From Knoellia aerolata DSM 18566 (lineage in GTDB: Bacteria; Actinomycetota; Actinomycetes; Actinomycetales; Dermatophilaceae): a stretch of 64,000 bases of DNA. The position numbers were made by a program, and so were the translations under genes. Below are positions 10,253-18,357 of this stretch, piece by piece. The notes beneath the pieces were generated by a model. It saw only the letters and a list, made by a program, of their open reading frames with translations, had not been told where the DNA came from and made no database searches. Numbering within the stretch: the stretch's first letter is position 1; every line of letters begins with the position of its first letter. The stretch is from positions 1-64,000 of the forward strand of contig NZ_AVPL01000002.1 of assembly GCF_000768695.1 (NCBI RefSeq), given 5' to 3'.

Positions 10253-11705
10253 CCCCCAAGGCTTTCTCAAGACCCGCGAGCGTGAGCTGCCCGCCCGTCG
10301 GCCCGTACCGGTCCGGATCAGGGACTGGCGCGAGGTCTACGAGGAGCAGGAGCTCGGACAGCTGCAGCGCCAGGCCGGCCGCTGCATGGACTGCGGTATC
10401 CCGTTCTGCCACAGCGGTTGTCCGCTCGGCAACCTCATCCCAGAGTGGAACGACCTCGCCTGGAAGGGGGACTGGCGCACGGCGATCGAGCGGCTGCACG
10501 CCACCAACAACTTCCCGGAGTTCACCGGCCGCCTCTGCCCGGCTCCGTGCGAGACGGCCTGCGTGCTGGGGATCAACCAGCCCGCGGTGACGATCAAGCA
10601 GGTCGAGGTCACGACCATCGAGAAGGCCTTCGCCGACGGTGGGGTCGCACCCCGCCCGCCGGAGCGCCTCTCCGGCAAGACCGTCGCGGTCGTCGGCTCC
10701 GGCCCGGCCGGCCTCGCCGCCGCCCAGCAGCTGACGCGCGCGGGTCACACGGTCGCCGTCTACGAGCGGGCCGACCGACCCGGTGGGCTGCTGCGGTACG
10801 GCATCCCCGAGTTCAAGATGGAGAAGTCGGTGCTCGACCGCCGCCTCCAGCAGATGCAGGCCGAGGGGACGCGCTTCCGGAACTCGGTCGACGTCGGCAA
10901 CGACGTCACCTGGGACCAGCTGCGCGCCCGCTACGACGCGGTCGTCATCGCCATGGGCGCCACCGTGCCCCGCGACCTCGACGTCCCCGGCCGGCGGGTC
11001 GAGGGCGTCCTCCAGGCCATGGACTTCCTTCCGCCCGCCAACCGGGTGGCGCTCGGTGAGAGCGTCGAGGGCCAGGTCAGCGCCGAGGGCAAGGACGTCA
11101 TCGTCATCGGTGGCGGTGACACGGGCGCCGACTGCATCGGCACCTCGCACCGCCAGGGTGCGAGGTCGGTGACGAGCCTCGAGATCATGCCGCAGCCGGG
11201 GGAGGAGCGGGTCGAGGGCCAGCCGTGGCCGACCTACCCGATGCTCTTCCGCGTCGCGTCCGCGCACGAGGAGGGCGGCGAGCGGCTGTACGCCGTGAGC
11301 ACCCAGGAGATCCTGTCCGACGAGAACGGGCACGTGAGCGGCCTCCGCCTGCACGAGGTGCAGCGCGGCGAGCACGGTTTCGAGCCGGTCAGGGGGACCG
11401 AGCGGGTCCTCCCGACACAGCTCGTGCTCCTCGCCATGGGCTTCCTCGGGCCGCAGTCCGACTCGCTCGTCGCCCAGCTCGGCGTCGAGCTCGACGAGCG
11501 GTCCAACGTCCGCCGAGGCTCCGACTACATGTCGACGGTCCCCGGCATCTTCGTGGCCGGCGACGCCGGACGCGGCCAGTCCCTCATCGTCTGGGCCATC
11601 GCCGAGGGACGCGCCGCGGCGCACCACGTCGACGCGTGGCTCTCCGGCAAGCCCTCGCGGCTGCCACGGCCGGTCAACCCGACCGACCGTCCTCTCACGG
11701 TGTGA
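10245..11705 (+). CDS. gltD: Glutamate synthase (NADPH) small subunit
   Basis: Supplies electrons from NADPH through FAD and iron-sulfur clusters to GltB. The 486-residue protein has N-terminal cysteines for the 4Fe-4S clusters ([17 protein letters not shown] and CPAPCETAC), an FAD-binding [13 protein letters not shown] near residue 145, and a second dinucleotide fold ([20 protein letters not shown]). The GTG start is inside the end of gltB, with GGAGG eight bases upstream, and it is the only start that keeps the conserved N-terminus ([17 protein letters not shown]). The reading frame stays open upstream into gltB, but that part is not coding. Confidence 0.97.
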   Translation: MADPQGFLKTRERELPARRPVPVRIRDWREVYEEQELGQLQRQAGRCMDCGIPFCHSGCPLGNLIPEWNDLAWKGDWRTAIERLHATNNFPEFTGRLCPAPCETACVLGINQPAVTIKQVEVTTIEKAFADGGVAPRPPERLSGKTVAVVGSGPAGLAAAQQLTRAGHTVAVYERADRPGGLLRYGIPEFKMEKSVLDRRLQQMQAEGTRFRNSVDVGNDVTWDQLRARYDAVVIAMGATVPRDLDVPGRRVEGVLQAMDFLPPANRVALGESVEGQVSAEGKDVIVIGGGDTGADCIGTSHRQGARSVTSLEIMPQPGEERVEGQPWPTYPMLFRVASAHEEGGERLYAVSTQEILSDENGHVSGLRLHEVQRGEHGFEPVRGTERVLPTQLVLLAMGFLGPQSDSLVAQLGVELDERSNVRRGSDYMSTVPGIFVAGDAGRGQSLIVWAIAEGRAAAHHVDAWLSGKPSRLPRPVNPTDRPLTV

Positions 11706-11735
11706 CCCGGGTCACCGCGTAACCGTTTGCATCGT

Positions 11736-11741
11736 TAGGCT
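11736..11741 (+). promoter_or_regulatory. Leaderless-type -10 element of pyk
   Basis: TAGGCT ends six bases before the pyk ATG. Transcription would start at or next to the start codon; there is no ribosome binding site. Confidence 0.6.
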
Positions 11742-11747
11742 TCAGGC

Positions 11748-13205
11748 ATGCGTCGCGCCAAGATCGTCTGCACCCTCGGCCCCGCCACCTCCAGCCCCGA
11801 ACAGCTCCGCGAGCTGGTCGACGCGGGCATGGACGTGGCCCGGTTCAACCTCTCCCACGGAGACCTCGTCGACCACGCACGCGTCTACATGGACGTGCGC
11901 CGGGCCAGCGACGAGACCGGCCATGCCGTCGGAATCCTCGCGGACCTCCAGGGCCCCAAGATCCGCACCGGGCGCTTCCGCGACGGCTCGGTCATGCTCG
12001 ACAACGGGGCCCGGTTCACCATCACCAACCGCGACATCGAGGGGACCGTCGACGCCGTCGGCACGACGTATGCCGGCCTCCCCTCCGACGTCTCGACCGG
12101 CGACACGATCCTCATCGACGACGGCAAGCTGGCTCTCACCGTCCTCGAGTCCGACGGCACCGACATCCTCTGCGAGGTCGTCGAGGGCGGCGTGCTCAGC
12201 AACAACAAGGGCATCAACGTGCCCGGGGCCGCGATGAGCGTTCCCGCCCTGTCCGAGAAGGACGAGGACGACCTCCGCTGGGCGCTCGACATGAAGGTCG
12301 ACATGATCGCCCTCTCGTTCGTGCGCAGCGCCGCCGACATCGTCCCGGTGCACAAGATCATGGACGAGAAGGGGTACCGCATCCCCGTCATCGCCAAGAT
12401 CGAGAAGCCCCAGGCGGTCGACAACCTCGACGAGATCGTCCGCGCCTTCGACGGGCTCATGGTCGCCCGCGGTGACCTCGGCGTCGAGATGCCGCTCGAG
12501 ACGGTGCCGCTGGTGCAGAAGCGGGCCTGCGAGCTCGGTCGGCGCCAGGCCAAGCCGGTCATCGTCGCGACCCAGGTCCTCGAGTCGATGATCACCAACA
12601 GCCGCCCGACGCGCGCCGAGGCCTCCGACGCGGCCAACGCCGTCCTCGACGGCGCCGACGCGCTCATGCTCTCCGGTGAGACGAGCGTCGGGGCCCACCC
12701 GATCGAGGCCGTGCGCACCATGGCCCGGATCATCGAGAACACCGAGGAGCACGGCCTCGGCCGGATCCTCCCGCTCGAGAACAAGCCCCGCACCAAGGGC
12801 GGCGCGGTGACCGCGGCCGCCGCCGAGATCGGCGAGCTGCTGGGGTGCAAGTTCCTCATCACCTTCACCGTCGGCGGCGACTCCTCCCGCCGGCTGGCGC
12901 GGGTGCGCCCGCGCATCCCCATGCTCGCCTTCACGCCCTTCCAGTGGACCCGGTCCCAGCTGGCCCTGACGTGGGGCGTCGAGACCTTCCTCACCGCCGA
13001 GCCGAGGCACACCGACGACTACGCGGTCCAGGTCGACGACGAGCTCCTCGCGTGCGGCCGGGCCGAGGAGGGCGACGTCGTCGTCATCGTCGCCGGGTCT
13101 CCCCCCGGGATCCCCGGGTCGACGAACGCCCTGCGCGTGCACCGCATCGGCGACGCGAAGAACAAGGTCGCACCGGCCTACGCCGAGGTCGACAACGACG
13201 CCTGA
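11748..13205 (+). CDS. pyk: Pyruvate kinase
   Basis: Transfers phosphate from phosphoenolpyruvate to ADP, the last step of glycolysis. The 485-residue protein has the usual A/B/C domain plan: RRAKIVCTLGPA at the start, RFNLSHG, the catalytic IAKIEKPQAVDNLDEI, the metal- and substrate-binding MVARGDLGVEMP and ATQVLESM, then the C-terminal regulatory domain. The ATG directly after the -10-like TAGGCT indicates a leaderless message. The gene follows gltD by 42 bases and faces glgX. In M. tuberculosis pykA also follows trp-lgt. Confidence 0.96.
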   Translation: MRRAKIVCTLGPATSSPEQLRELVDAGMDVARFNLSHGDLVDHARVYMDVRRASDETGHAVGILADLQGPKIRTGRFRDGSVMLDNGARFTITNRDIEGTVDAVGTTYAGLPSDVSTGDTILIDDGKLALTVLESDGTDILCEVVEGGVLSNNKGINVPGAAMSVPALSEKDEDDLRWALDMKVDMIALSFVRSAADIVPVHKIMDEKGYRIPVIAKIEKPQAVDNLDEIVRAFDGLMVARGDLGVEMPLETVPLVQKRACELGRRQAKPVIVATQVLESMITNSRPTRAEASDAANAVLDGADALMLSGETSVGAHPIEAVRTMARIIENTEEHGLGRILPLENKPRTKGGAVTAAAAEIGELLGCKFLITFTVGGDSSRRLARVRPRIPMLAFTPFQWTRSQLALTWGVETFLTAEPRHTDDYAVQVDDELLACGRAEEGDVVVIVAGSPPGIPGSTNALRVHRIGDAKNKVAPAYAEVDNDA

Positions 13206-13246
13206 CCGAATCGCGTCCTGCGCGGCGGCACCGGACCCCCAACGCC

Positions 13247-15376
13247 TCAGCCCTCTTCGCCCGTCGACCAGTGCACGAGCAGGCTGCGGCCCGGTGCCAG
13301 CACGGTCGAACCCGCTCCCGCGAGCGGCGTGGACGAGGGCGCGGGCGCGGACCCCGGGAGAGAGGTGTCCAGCTCCAGGCGCCACAGGCGCGACGGACCA
13401 CCGGATGGTGACGTGTCGGGGATGCGGAAACCCACGGGATCCGCCTCCCCGTTGACCAGGACGAGCAGGTTCCGGTCGAGCAGGGGCTCCCCCCAGCGGT
13501 CGTGGTCGGGGGCCACGGTCCCGTCCACGAAGACCGCCACGCTGCGCCGCGCCGGGTCCTGCCACATCGCTGGGGACATCGGCTGGCCGTCCGGTGCGAA
13601 CCACACGGAGTACCCGGGGTCGGCCAGATACCGGCGCCTGCGCAGCACGGGGTGCGCCCGGCGCATCGCGATCACGCGCCGGACGAAGGCCAGCAGGTCC
13701 TCATCCACGTGCTGCCAGTCGAACCAGGAGATCTCGTTGTCCTGGCAGTAGGCGTTGTTGTTCCCCCGCTGCGTCCGACCCAGCTCGTCGCCGCCGAGCA
13801 GCATCGGGACCCCGCGGGACAGGAACAGCGTCATGAGCATCGCGCGGACGTCCCGGCTCCTGGCGGCCGTCACCACCGGGTCCTCGGTGGGGCCCTCGAC
13901 ACCGTGGTTCCACGAGATGTTGTCGTTCGTCCCGTCCCGGTTCCCCTCTCCGTTGGCGTCGTTGTGCTTGGAGGCGAAGGAGACGAGGTCGTGAAGGGTG
14001 AAGCCGTCGTGGCAGGTCACGTAGTTGATCGAGGCGTGCGGGCGCCGCCGGGTCGGTCCGTAGATGTCGGACGACCCGGCGACCCTGGTGGCCAGCTCCG
14101 GGAGCGTCGCGGGACGCCCGGACCAGAACCCCCGGACCGTGTCGCGATAGCGACCGTTCCACTCCGACCAGGTGTCCGGGAACGCCCCCACGCTGTAGCT
14201 GTCCCACTGCCCGACGTCCCACGGCTCGGCAATGAGTTTCACCCGGCTGATCACGGGGTCCTGGTCGATGAGGGCGAAGAAGGACGAGAGCCGTTCGAAC
14301 CCGCCGTCCACGCGCGCCAGTGCCGTGGCCAGGTCGAAGCGGAACCCATCGACGTGCATCTCGGTCACCCAGTACCGCAGTGAGTCCATGATCAGCCGCA
14401 GGCAGGTGTGGTCGTCGGCGTTGTAGGAGTTGCCCGTGCCCGTCGTGTCCAGGTACCGCGACGGGTCGACCGGATCCACCCGGTAGTAGGCATGGTTGTC
14501 GATCCCGCGGAAGCACAGGGTCGGGCCGAGCTGGTCACCCTCGGCCGTGTGGTTGTAGACCACGTCGAGGATCACCTCGATCCCCGCGGCGTGCAGGGCC
14601 ACCACCATCTGCTGGAACTCCCGCACCTGGCCACCGACCCACCCCGCCCGAGATGCGGCCGAGTACTCCTCGTGCGGGGCGAAGAAGCCGATCGTGTTGT
14701 AGCCCCAGTAGTTGGACAGCCCGGAATGAGCCTGGGCGCTGGCGGTGATGAACTCATGGACGGGCAGCAGCTCCACGGCCGTCACACCGAGCGACGTCAG
14801 GTGCTCCACGGCGGCGGGATGGGCCATGCCGGCGTAGGTGCCGCGCAGTTCCGGGGGCACACCCGGGTGGGTGGCCGTGAACCCCTTCACGTGCACCTCG
14901 TAGATGACGGAGTCCGCGTAGCTCGTTCGAGGAACCACGTCAGCGGCCCAGTCGAACGTCGGGTCCACGACGAGGGACTTCGGCACGTGGGCCGCGGAAT
15001 CCATGGCGGAGATCGTGTCCGGTGCGTTCCAGTCGTAGTCGAAGACCTCGGGGCCCCAGCGGACCGTGCCGTCGAAGGCCCGGGCGTAGGGGTCCAGGAG
15101 CAGCTTCGCGGCGTTGCACCGCAGCCCCCGGCTGGGGTCGTAGGCGCCGTGCACCCGGTACCCGTACCGCTGCCCGACACCGACTCCTGGCAGGTAGCCG
15201 TGCCAGACGCCGCTGTCGTACTCGCGGAGCGTCACCTGGTCCTCGTGGCCCGCCTCGTCGAACAGGCACAGGACGACCTTCTGCGCGACCTGTGAGGCCA
15301 GGGTGAAGTTGGTGCCCTCAGCATCGGGCGTCGCCCCGAGGGGGAAGTGACGTCCTGGCCACACACGGCGGTGCAT
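13247..15376 (-). CDS. glgX: Glycogen debranching enzyme GlgX
   Basis: Hydrolyses alpha-1,6 branch points of glycogen or limit dextrins in the cytoplasm. The 709-residue protein has an N-terminal CBM48 domain (about residues 8-100: [17 protein letters not shown]) and a GH13 barrel. Barrel motifs are visible: [13 protein letters not shown], the nucleophile region [10 protein letters not shown], the acid/base [10 protein letters not shown], and [13 protein letters not shown]. The [15 protein letters not shown] stretch is typical of GlgX/TreX. The gene is transcribed towards pyk and stands alone. The region before its ATG has GAGCCT six bases upstream, a poor version of the leaderless -10 seen elsewhere. 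Confidence 0.95.
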   Translation of the reverse strand: MHRRVWPGRHFPLGATPDAEGTNFTLASQVAQKVVLCLFDEAGHEDQVTLREYDSGVWHGYLPGVGVGQRYGYRVHGAYDPSRGLRCNAAKLLLDPYARAFDGTVRWGPEVFDYDWNAPDTISAMDSAAHVPKSLVVDPTFDWAADVVPRTSYADSVIYEVHVKGFTATHPGVPPELRGTYAGMAHPAAVEHLTSLGVTAVELLPVHEFITASAQAHSGLSNYWGYNTIGFFAPHEEYSAASRAGWVGGQVREFQQMVVALHAAGIEVILDVVYNHTAEGDQLGPTLCFRGIDNHAYYRVDPVDPSRYLDTTGTGNSYNADDHTCLRLIMDSLRYWVTEMHVDGFRFDLATALARVDGGFERLSSFFALIDQDPVISRVKLIAEPWDVGQWDSYSVGAFPDTWSEWNGRYRDTVRGFWSGRPATLPELATRVAGSSDIYGPTRRRPHASINYVTCHDGFTLHDLVSFASKHNDANGEGNRDGTNDNISWNHGVEGPTEDPVVTAARSRDVRAMLMTLFLSRGVPMLLGGDELGRTQRGNNNAYCQDNEISWFDWQHVDEDLLAFVRRVIAMRRAHPVLRRRRYLADPGYSVWFAPDGQPMSPAMWQDPARRSVAVFVDGTVAPDHDRWGEPLLDRNLLVLVNGEADPVGFRIPDTSPSGGPSRLWRLELDTSLPGSAPAPSSTPLAGAGSTVLAPGRSLLVHWSTGEEG

Positions 15377-15556
15377 GCACTCAGGCTCGCACCGGCCAGG
15401 CCGGGACGACAGGGCCGAACGTCACGCGCTGGCGACCGACCCGCCCGGTCGGTGCCTGGTGCAGGCGGCGGGTATCCTGCTTCCGGACCGCAGGGGCCAC
15501 GTCGCACGACTCGGAAGGTCGGGGATGTGCGTCCGTCCATGCAGGTCAGCGCCCTC

Positions 15557-15642
15557 GCCGGGGTGGTGGAATGGCAGACACGGAGCACTCAAAATGCTCT
15601 GCCCGCAAGGGCGTGCGGGTTCAAGTCCCGCCCTCGGCACCA
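15557..15642 (+). tRNA. tRNA-Leu (anticodon CAA)
   Basis: An 86-base cloverleaf can be folded. The acceptor stem pairs GCCGGGG with CCTCGGC (one G-U). The anticodon stem GAGCA/TGCTC encloses CTCAAAA, giving anticodon CAA for UUG codons. A long variable arm GCCC-GCAA-GGGC follows, as required for a class II leucine tRNA, then a T arm GCGGG-TTCAAGT-CCCGC. Discriminator A and an encoded CCA end complete the gene. A TATCCT at 15473-15478 is a possible -10. The pdtaR gene begins 30 bases downstream. Confidence 0.96.
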
Positions 15643-15659
15643 CGTCATCGTCCGTCCCC

Positions 15660-15665
15660 TAGGCT
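15660..15665 (+). promoter_or_regulatory. Leaderless-type -10 element of pdtaR
   Basis: TAGGCT ends seven bases before the GTG chosen as the pdtaR start. It supports that start rather than any in-frame codon inside the tRNA. Confidence 0.55.
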
Positions 15666-15672
15666 GAGCCCC

Positions 15673-16275
15673 GTGACTGAGACGACAACCGGGACCACCA
15701 CCGCCAAGCGGATCCTCGTCGCCGAGGACGAGGCGATCATCCGGCTCGACCTCGCGGAGATGCTGGGGGAGGCCGGGTACGACGTCGTCGCCCAGGCCAG
15801 CAACGGGGAGCAGGCGGTGCAGCTCGCGATCGAGCTGCGTCCCGACCTCGTCGTCATGGACGTCAAGATGCCCGTCCTCGACGGCATCTCGGCGGCCGAG
15901 CAGATCGGCAGGGAGCGGATCTGCCCGGTCGTCATGCTCACGGCCTTCAGCCAGACCGAGCTCGTCGAGCGGGCGCGCGACGCCGGGGTCATGGCCTACA
16001 TCGTCAAGCCGTTCACGGCGACCGACGTCGTGCCGGCGATCGACATCGCGCTGTCGCGCTGGGGCGAGCTCAAGGAGCTCGAGTCCGAGGTGGCCGACCT
16101 CGGCGAGCGGCTCGAGACGCGCAAGGCGGTCGACCGCGCCAAGGGCGTGCTCATGACCAAGCTCAAGATCACCGAGTCCGAGGCGTTCCGGTGGATCCAG
16201 AAGACGGCCATGGACCGTCGCCTGGGGATGAAAGAGGTCGCCGACGCCGTCGTCGCCGGCATGGAGAAGGCCTGA
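15673..16275 (+). CDS. pdtaR: PdtaR-type ANTAR response regulator
   Basis: A 200-residue two-domain regulator. The receiver domain (about residues 12-130) has the acidic pair AEDE, the phosphorylatable Asp63 (VVMDVKMP), the switch threonine in MLTAF and the lysine in VKPF. A coiled linker (ELESEVADLGERLETRK) leads to an ANTAR RNA-binding domain (about 135-195: RAKGVLMTKLKITESEAFRWIQKTAMD). Such proteins bind dual-hexaloop RNA hairpins and act as antiterminators when phosphorylated by a PdtaS kinase. No kinase is encoded nearby, as is normal. M. tuberculosis PdtaR (Rv1626) lies in the same chromosomal order. Confidence 0.92.
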   Translation: MTETTTGTTTAKRILVAEDEAIIRLDLAEMLGEAGYDVVAQASNGEQAVQLAIELRPDLVVMDVKMPVLDGISAAEQIGRERICPVVMLTAFSQTELVERARDAGVMAYIVKPFTATDVVPAIDIALSRWGELKELESEVADLGERLETRKAVDRAKGVLMTKLKITESEAFRWIQKTAMDRRLGMKEVADAVVAGMEKA

Positions 16276-16324
16276 CCGCCCTGCGGCCCTGACCCCGTAT
16301 GCCGTGTCGCAGCATCCGGGGACG

Positions 16325-16356
16325 CTCACCTCAGCGTGATCTCACCTCAGCGTGAT
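16325..16356. repeat. 16-bp tandem duplication at the 3' end of the DUF554 gene
   Basis: CTCACCTCAGCGTGAT is present twice without a gap (16325-16340 and 16341-16356). The second copy contains the stop codon and last codons of the DUF554 gene on the minus strand; the first copy is just beyond it. It looks like a slipped-strand duplication. Confidence 0.85.
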
Positions 16357-17169
16357 GACGAGCTGGGTGAGCAGGGGGGCCACGATGAGGGCCGGGAGCA
16401 TGTCGGCGACCGGCACGTCCTTGATCCGGAGCAGCCGCAGGCCGATGCCGGCCAGCAGGAGGCCACCGGTGGCCGTGAGGGCGAGGATGTGCGCCTCGGG
16501 CAGCACCGAGCCCAACAGCACGCCGACGACCGTCAGCGTGCCCTGGACGACCGCGACCGAGACGGCGGACAGCAGCACCCCGACGCCGAAGGTCGAGGCG
16601 AAGGCCAGCGCGGCGAAGCCGTCGAGCACCGACTTGAGCAGAAGCTGGTCGATGCCCCGCCCGAGGCCGTCGGAGAGCGAGCCGAGGATCGTCAGCGGCC
16701 CGACGCAGAAGAGCAGGGACGCACCGAGCCAGCCCTCGATGAACTTCTCGCGTGCCGTGGTGACCACGGTGGCCGACGCGGTGGCGCCGCCGGCGTGGGG
16801 CGCCGCGGCGACGTCGTCGGTGTCGGCCAGGGCGGGGGAGCGCCGCGCGAACCACGCCTCGATGCCGCCGGCGAGGGCCTCGAGCCGGTCGCCGATGCGG
16901 AGCAGCGAACCGGTGATGCCGCCGACGAGCAGCGAGCCGAGGACGATGAGGACCGGGGCGCCGCTGCCGGTCGCGTCCGACAGCGCGCGGTCGGTGACGC
17001 TCACGACCGACAGCCCCGCCATGAGCAGGGTGGTGAGGCCGAGGCAGTCCGTGACGACCGAGCGGGTGCGGTCGGGGAAGCGGTGGCCGACCGCCATCCC
17101 GAGGAGCGCCCCGACGACGACGGTGGCGATGTTGATGACGGTGCCGAGACCGGGGAAGGAGGCGTCCAC
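16342..17169 (-). CDS. DUF554 family integral membrane protein
   Basis: A 275-residue protein with about seven hydrophobic segments. The N-terminus GTVINIATVVVGALLGMAVG and the central ALVLGSLLVGGITGSLLRIGDRLE-like region (here LIVLGSLLVGGITGSLL) are hallmarks of DUF554 (YdfK-like) proteins; transport is suspected for the family but the substrate is unknown. The start is placed at the GTG at 17169 because a TAGAGT hexamer lies seven bases upstream; a frame extension to 17208 (MKKESS...) would place that hexamer inside the gene. It converges on pdtaR. Confidence 0.85.
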   Translation of the reverse strand: MDASFPGLGTVINIATVVVGALLGMAVGHRFPDRTRSVVTDCLGLTTLLMAGLSVVSVTDRALSDATGSGAPVLIVLGSLLVGGITGSLLRIGDRLEALAGGIEAWFARRSPALADTDDVAAAPHAGGATASATVVTTAREKFIEGWLGASLLFCVGPLTILGSLSDGLGRGIDQLLLKSVLDGFAALAFASTFGVGVLLSAVSVAVVQGTLTVVGVLLGSVLPEAHILALTATGGLLLAGIGLRLLRIKDVPVADMLPALIVAPLLTQLVITLR

Positions 17170-17176
17170 GCCCGCG

Positions 17177-17182
17177 ACTCTA
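17177..17182 (-). promoter_or_regulatory. Leaderless-type -10 element of the DUF554 gene
   Basis: On the minus strand TAGAGT ends seven bases before the GTG at 17169. It decides between two possible starts. Confidence 0.55.
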
Positions 17183-17280
17183 CGATTCGTTGACGATTCT
17201 TTTTTCAACGGCTTCCGTGGGAGGCTACCGAGCCGTAGGGTTGATCGTTCAAGCCAGGGGCGTTCGAGACAGGAGATGCC

Positions 17281-17844
17281 GTGGTCCGCAGTGTCGTCGA
17301 GGTGACCCCGGTGGGTCAGCAGGACGTCGCAGATCTCGCGGCGATGTGGCTGGCCTCACGCGTGGACTCGGGCATCACGCCCGAGGTCGCGGCCCGGTTC
17401 GCCAGCGAGGGCCGGCTCGAGCTCGCCCTGTCCCGCCCGGACGTCCACGCTCACGTCGCCCGGCTCGACGGCCGTGCCGTCGGCTACGTCGTGACGTCCG
17501 AGAACCCGTTCGGCCTGAGCCCGGAGCCCGAGGTCGCCGTCGAGCAGCTCTACGTCGACCCCTCGGCCCGCCGTCACGGGGTGGCGCGCTCGCTCCTCTG
17601 CGCGGTCGTCGGCCTCGCGGAGCGCGCCGGCTCGGACGTCATCGTCAGCAACGTGCCCACGCAGAGCCGTGAGGCCCACCGCTTCTTCGCTCGGCTGGGG
17701 TTCTCGTCCGTGCTCGTGCGCCGGGTCGTCGGCACCACCCAGCTGCGTCGTCGCCTGGCGCCGCAGGGGGGCGCGCACTCGGCGGTGGACCAGCTCATCC
17801 GGCGTCGCCGCTCACTGCGCACGCTCGCCTCGCGCGCCGGCTGA
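17281..17844 (+). CDS. GNAT family N-acetyltransferase
   Basis: A 187-residue protein with one GNAT domain. The acetyl-CoA pyrophosphate loop is visible as RRHGVARSLLCAVV after the strand VEQLYVDPSA, followed by the C-terminal motif REAHRFFARLGF. The last 40 residues are basic. The substrate cannot be told from sequence. The GTG start has AGGAG seven bases upstream, so this gene has a conventional leader; a TAGGGT at 17234-17239 could be its -10. It ends in a 16-bp tandem duplication that spans the stop codon. Confidence 0.85.
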   Translation: MVRSVVEVTPVGQQDVADLAAMWLASRVDSGITPEVAARFASEGRLELALSRPDVHAHVARLDGRAVGYVVTSENPFGLSPEPEVAVEQLYVDPSARRHGVARSLLCAVVGLAERAGSDVIVSNVPTQSREAHRFFARLGFSSVLVRRVVGTTQLRRRLAPQGGAHSAVDQLIRRRRSLRTLASRAG

Positions 17845-17870
17845 CCCACGGGTCGGCTGACCCACGGGTC
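17839..17870. repeat. 16-bp tandem duplication containing GACCC/GGGTC hairpins
   Basis: GGCTGACCCACGGGTC occurs twice in tandem (17839-17854, 17855-17870), beginning at the last codon of the GNAT gene. Each copy contains the small inverted repeat GACCC-AC-GGGTC, so the pair may act as a weak bidirectional terminator between convergent genes. Confidence 0.8.
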
Positions 17871-17876
17871 GGCTCC

Positions 17877-18311
17877 TCAGGCGCCGGGAGGCGCCTGCCG
17901 CACGAGGCAGGTGATGCGTGACGTGCACAGCAGCCGGTCCTCCTCGTCGGTGACGACGATCTGCCACGAGCACAACGTGTTGCCCAACGACAGCGGTGTC
18001 GCGACGCCGGTGACCCGCCCCGATCGGGCCGCGCGGTGGTGGGTGGCGTTGATGTCGGTGCCGACGACGATCCGGTCGGGCCCGGCGTGCAGCGCCGACC
18101 CCATCGAACCGAGCGTCTCGGCCAGGACGACGGACGCGCCTCCGTGGAGCAGCCCGTAGGGCTGGGTGTTGCCCTCGACGGGCATCGTGGCGACGAGACG
18201 CTCCGGGCTCGCCTCCGTGACCTCGATGCCCATGCGGTGCAGGAGCGAGTTCGGGTTCATCGCCTCCATCTCGCGGACGAAGCTCAGGTGGTCCTGCGGT
18301 GCGCTGCTCAC
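17877..18311 (-). CDS. PaaI-type hotdog-fold thioesterase
   Basis: A 144-residue single hotdog domain. The sequence GNTQPYGLLHGGASVVLAETLGS carries the HGG signature and catalytic Glu/Asn region of PaaI/YbgC-like acyl-CoA thioesterases; VGTDINATHHRAARSGRV follows. It likely hydrolyses an aromatic or aliphatic acyl-CoA; DHNA-CoA (menaquinone synthesis) is one known substrate for close relatives, but this is not decided by sequence. AGAAGG lies eight bases before the GTG start. It is divergent from polA with 46 bases between them. Confidence 0.85.
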   Translation of the reverse strand: MSSAPQDHLSFVREMEAMNPNSLLHRMGIEVTEASPERLVATMPVEGNTQPYGLLHGGASVVLAETLGSMGSALHAGPDRIVVGTDINATHHRAARSGRVTGVATPLSLGNTLCSWQIVVTDEEDRLLCTSRITCLVRQAPPGA

Positions 18312-18344
18312 GTGGTCGCCTTCTCTGCTGTCGGGGCCTGGCCA

Positions 18345-18350
18345 TAGGCT
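18345..18350 (+). promoter_or_regulatory. Leaderless-type -10 element of polA
   Basis: TAGGCT ends seven bases before the polA GTG. An out-of-frame ATG lies between them and is ignored. No -35 of good quality is seen. Confidence 0.55.
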
Positions 18351-18357
18351 GCCATGC

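Noticed and set aside
5399-10270. A 1,623-codon open frame antisense to gltB
   Set aside because: It mirrors gltB codon structure (GC-rich third positions keep the antisense frame open), is rich in Asp/Val/Arg/Gly without family motifs, and gltB is certain.
11742-13604. A 620-codon antisense frame over pyk and the end of glgX
   Set aside because: Composition of a GC-rich shadow frame; overlaps two certain genes.
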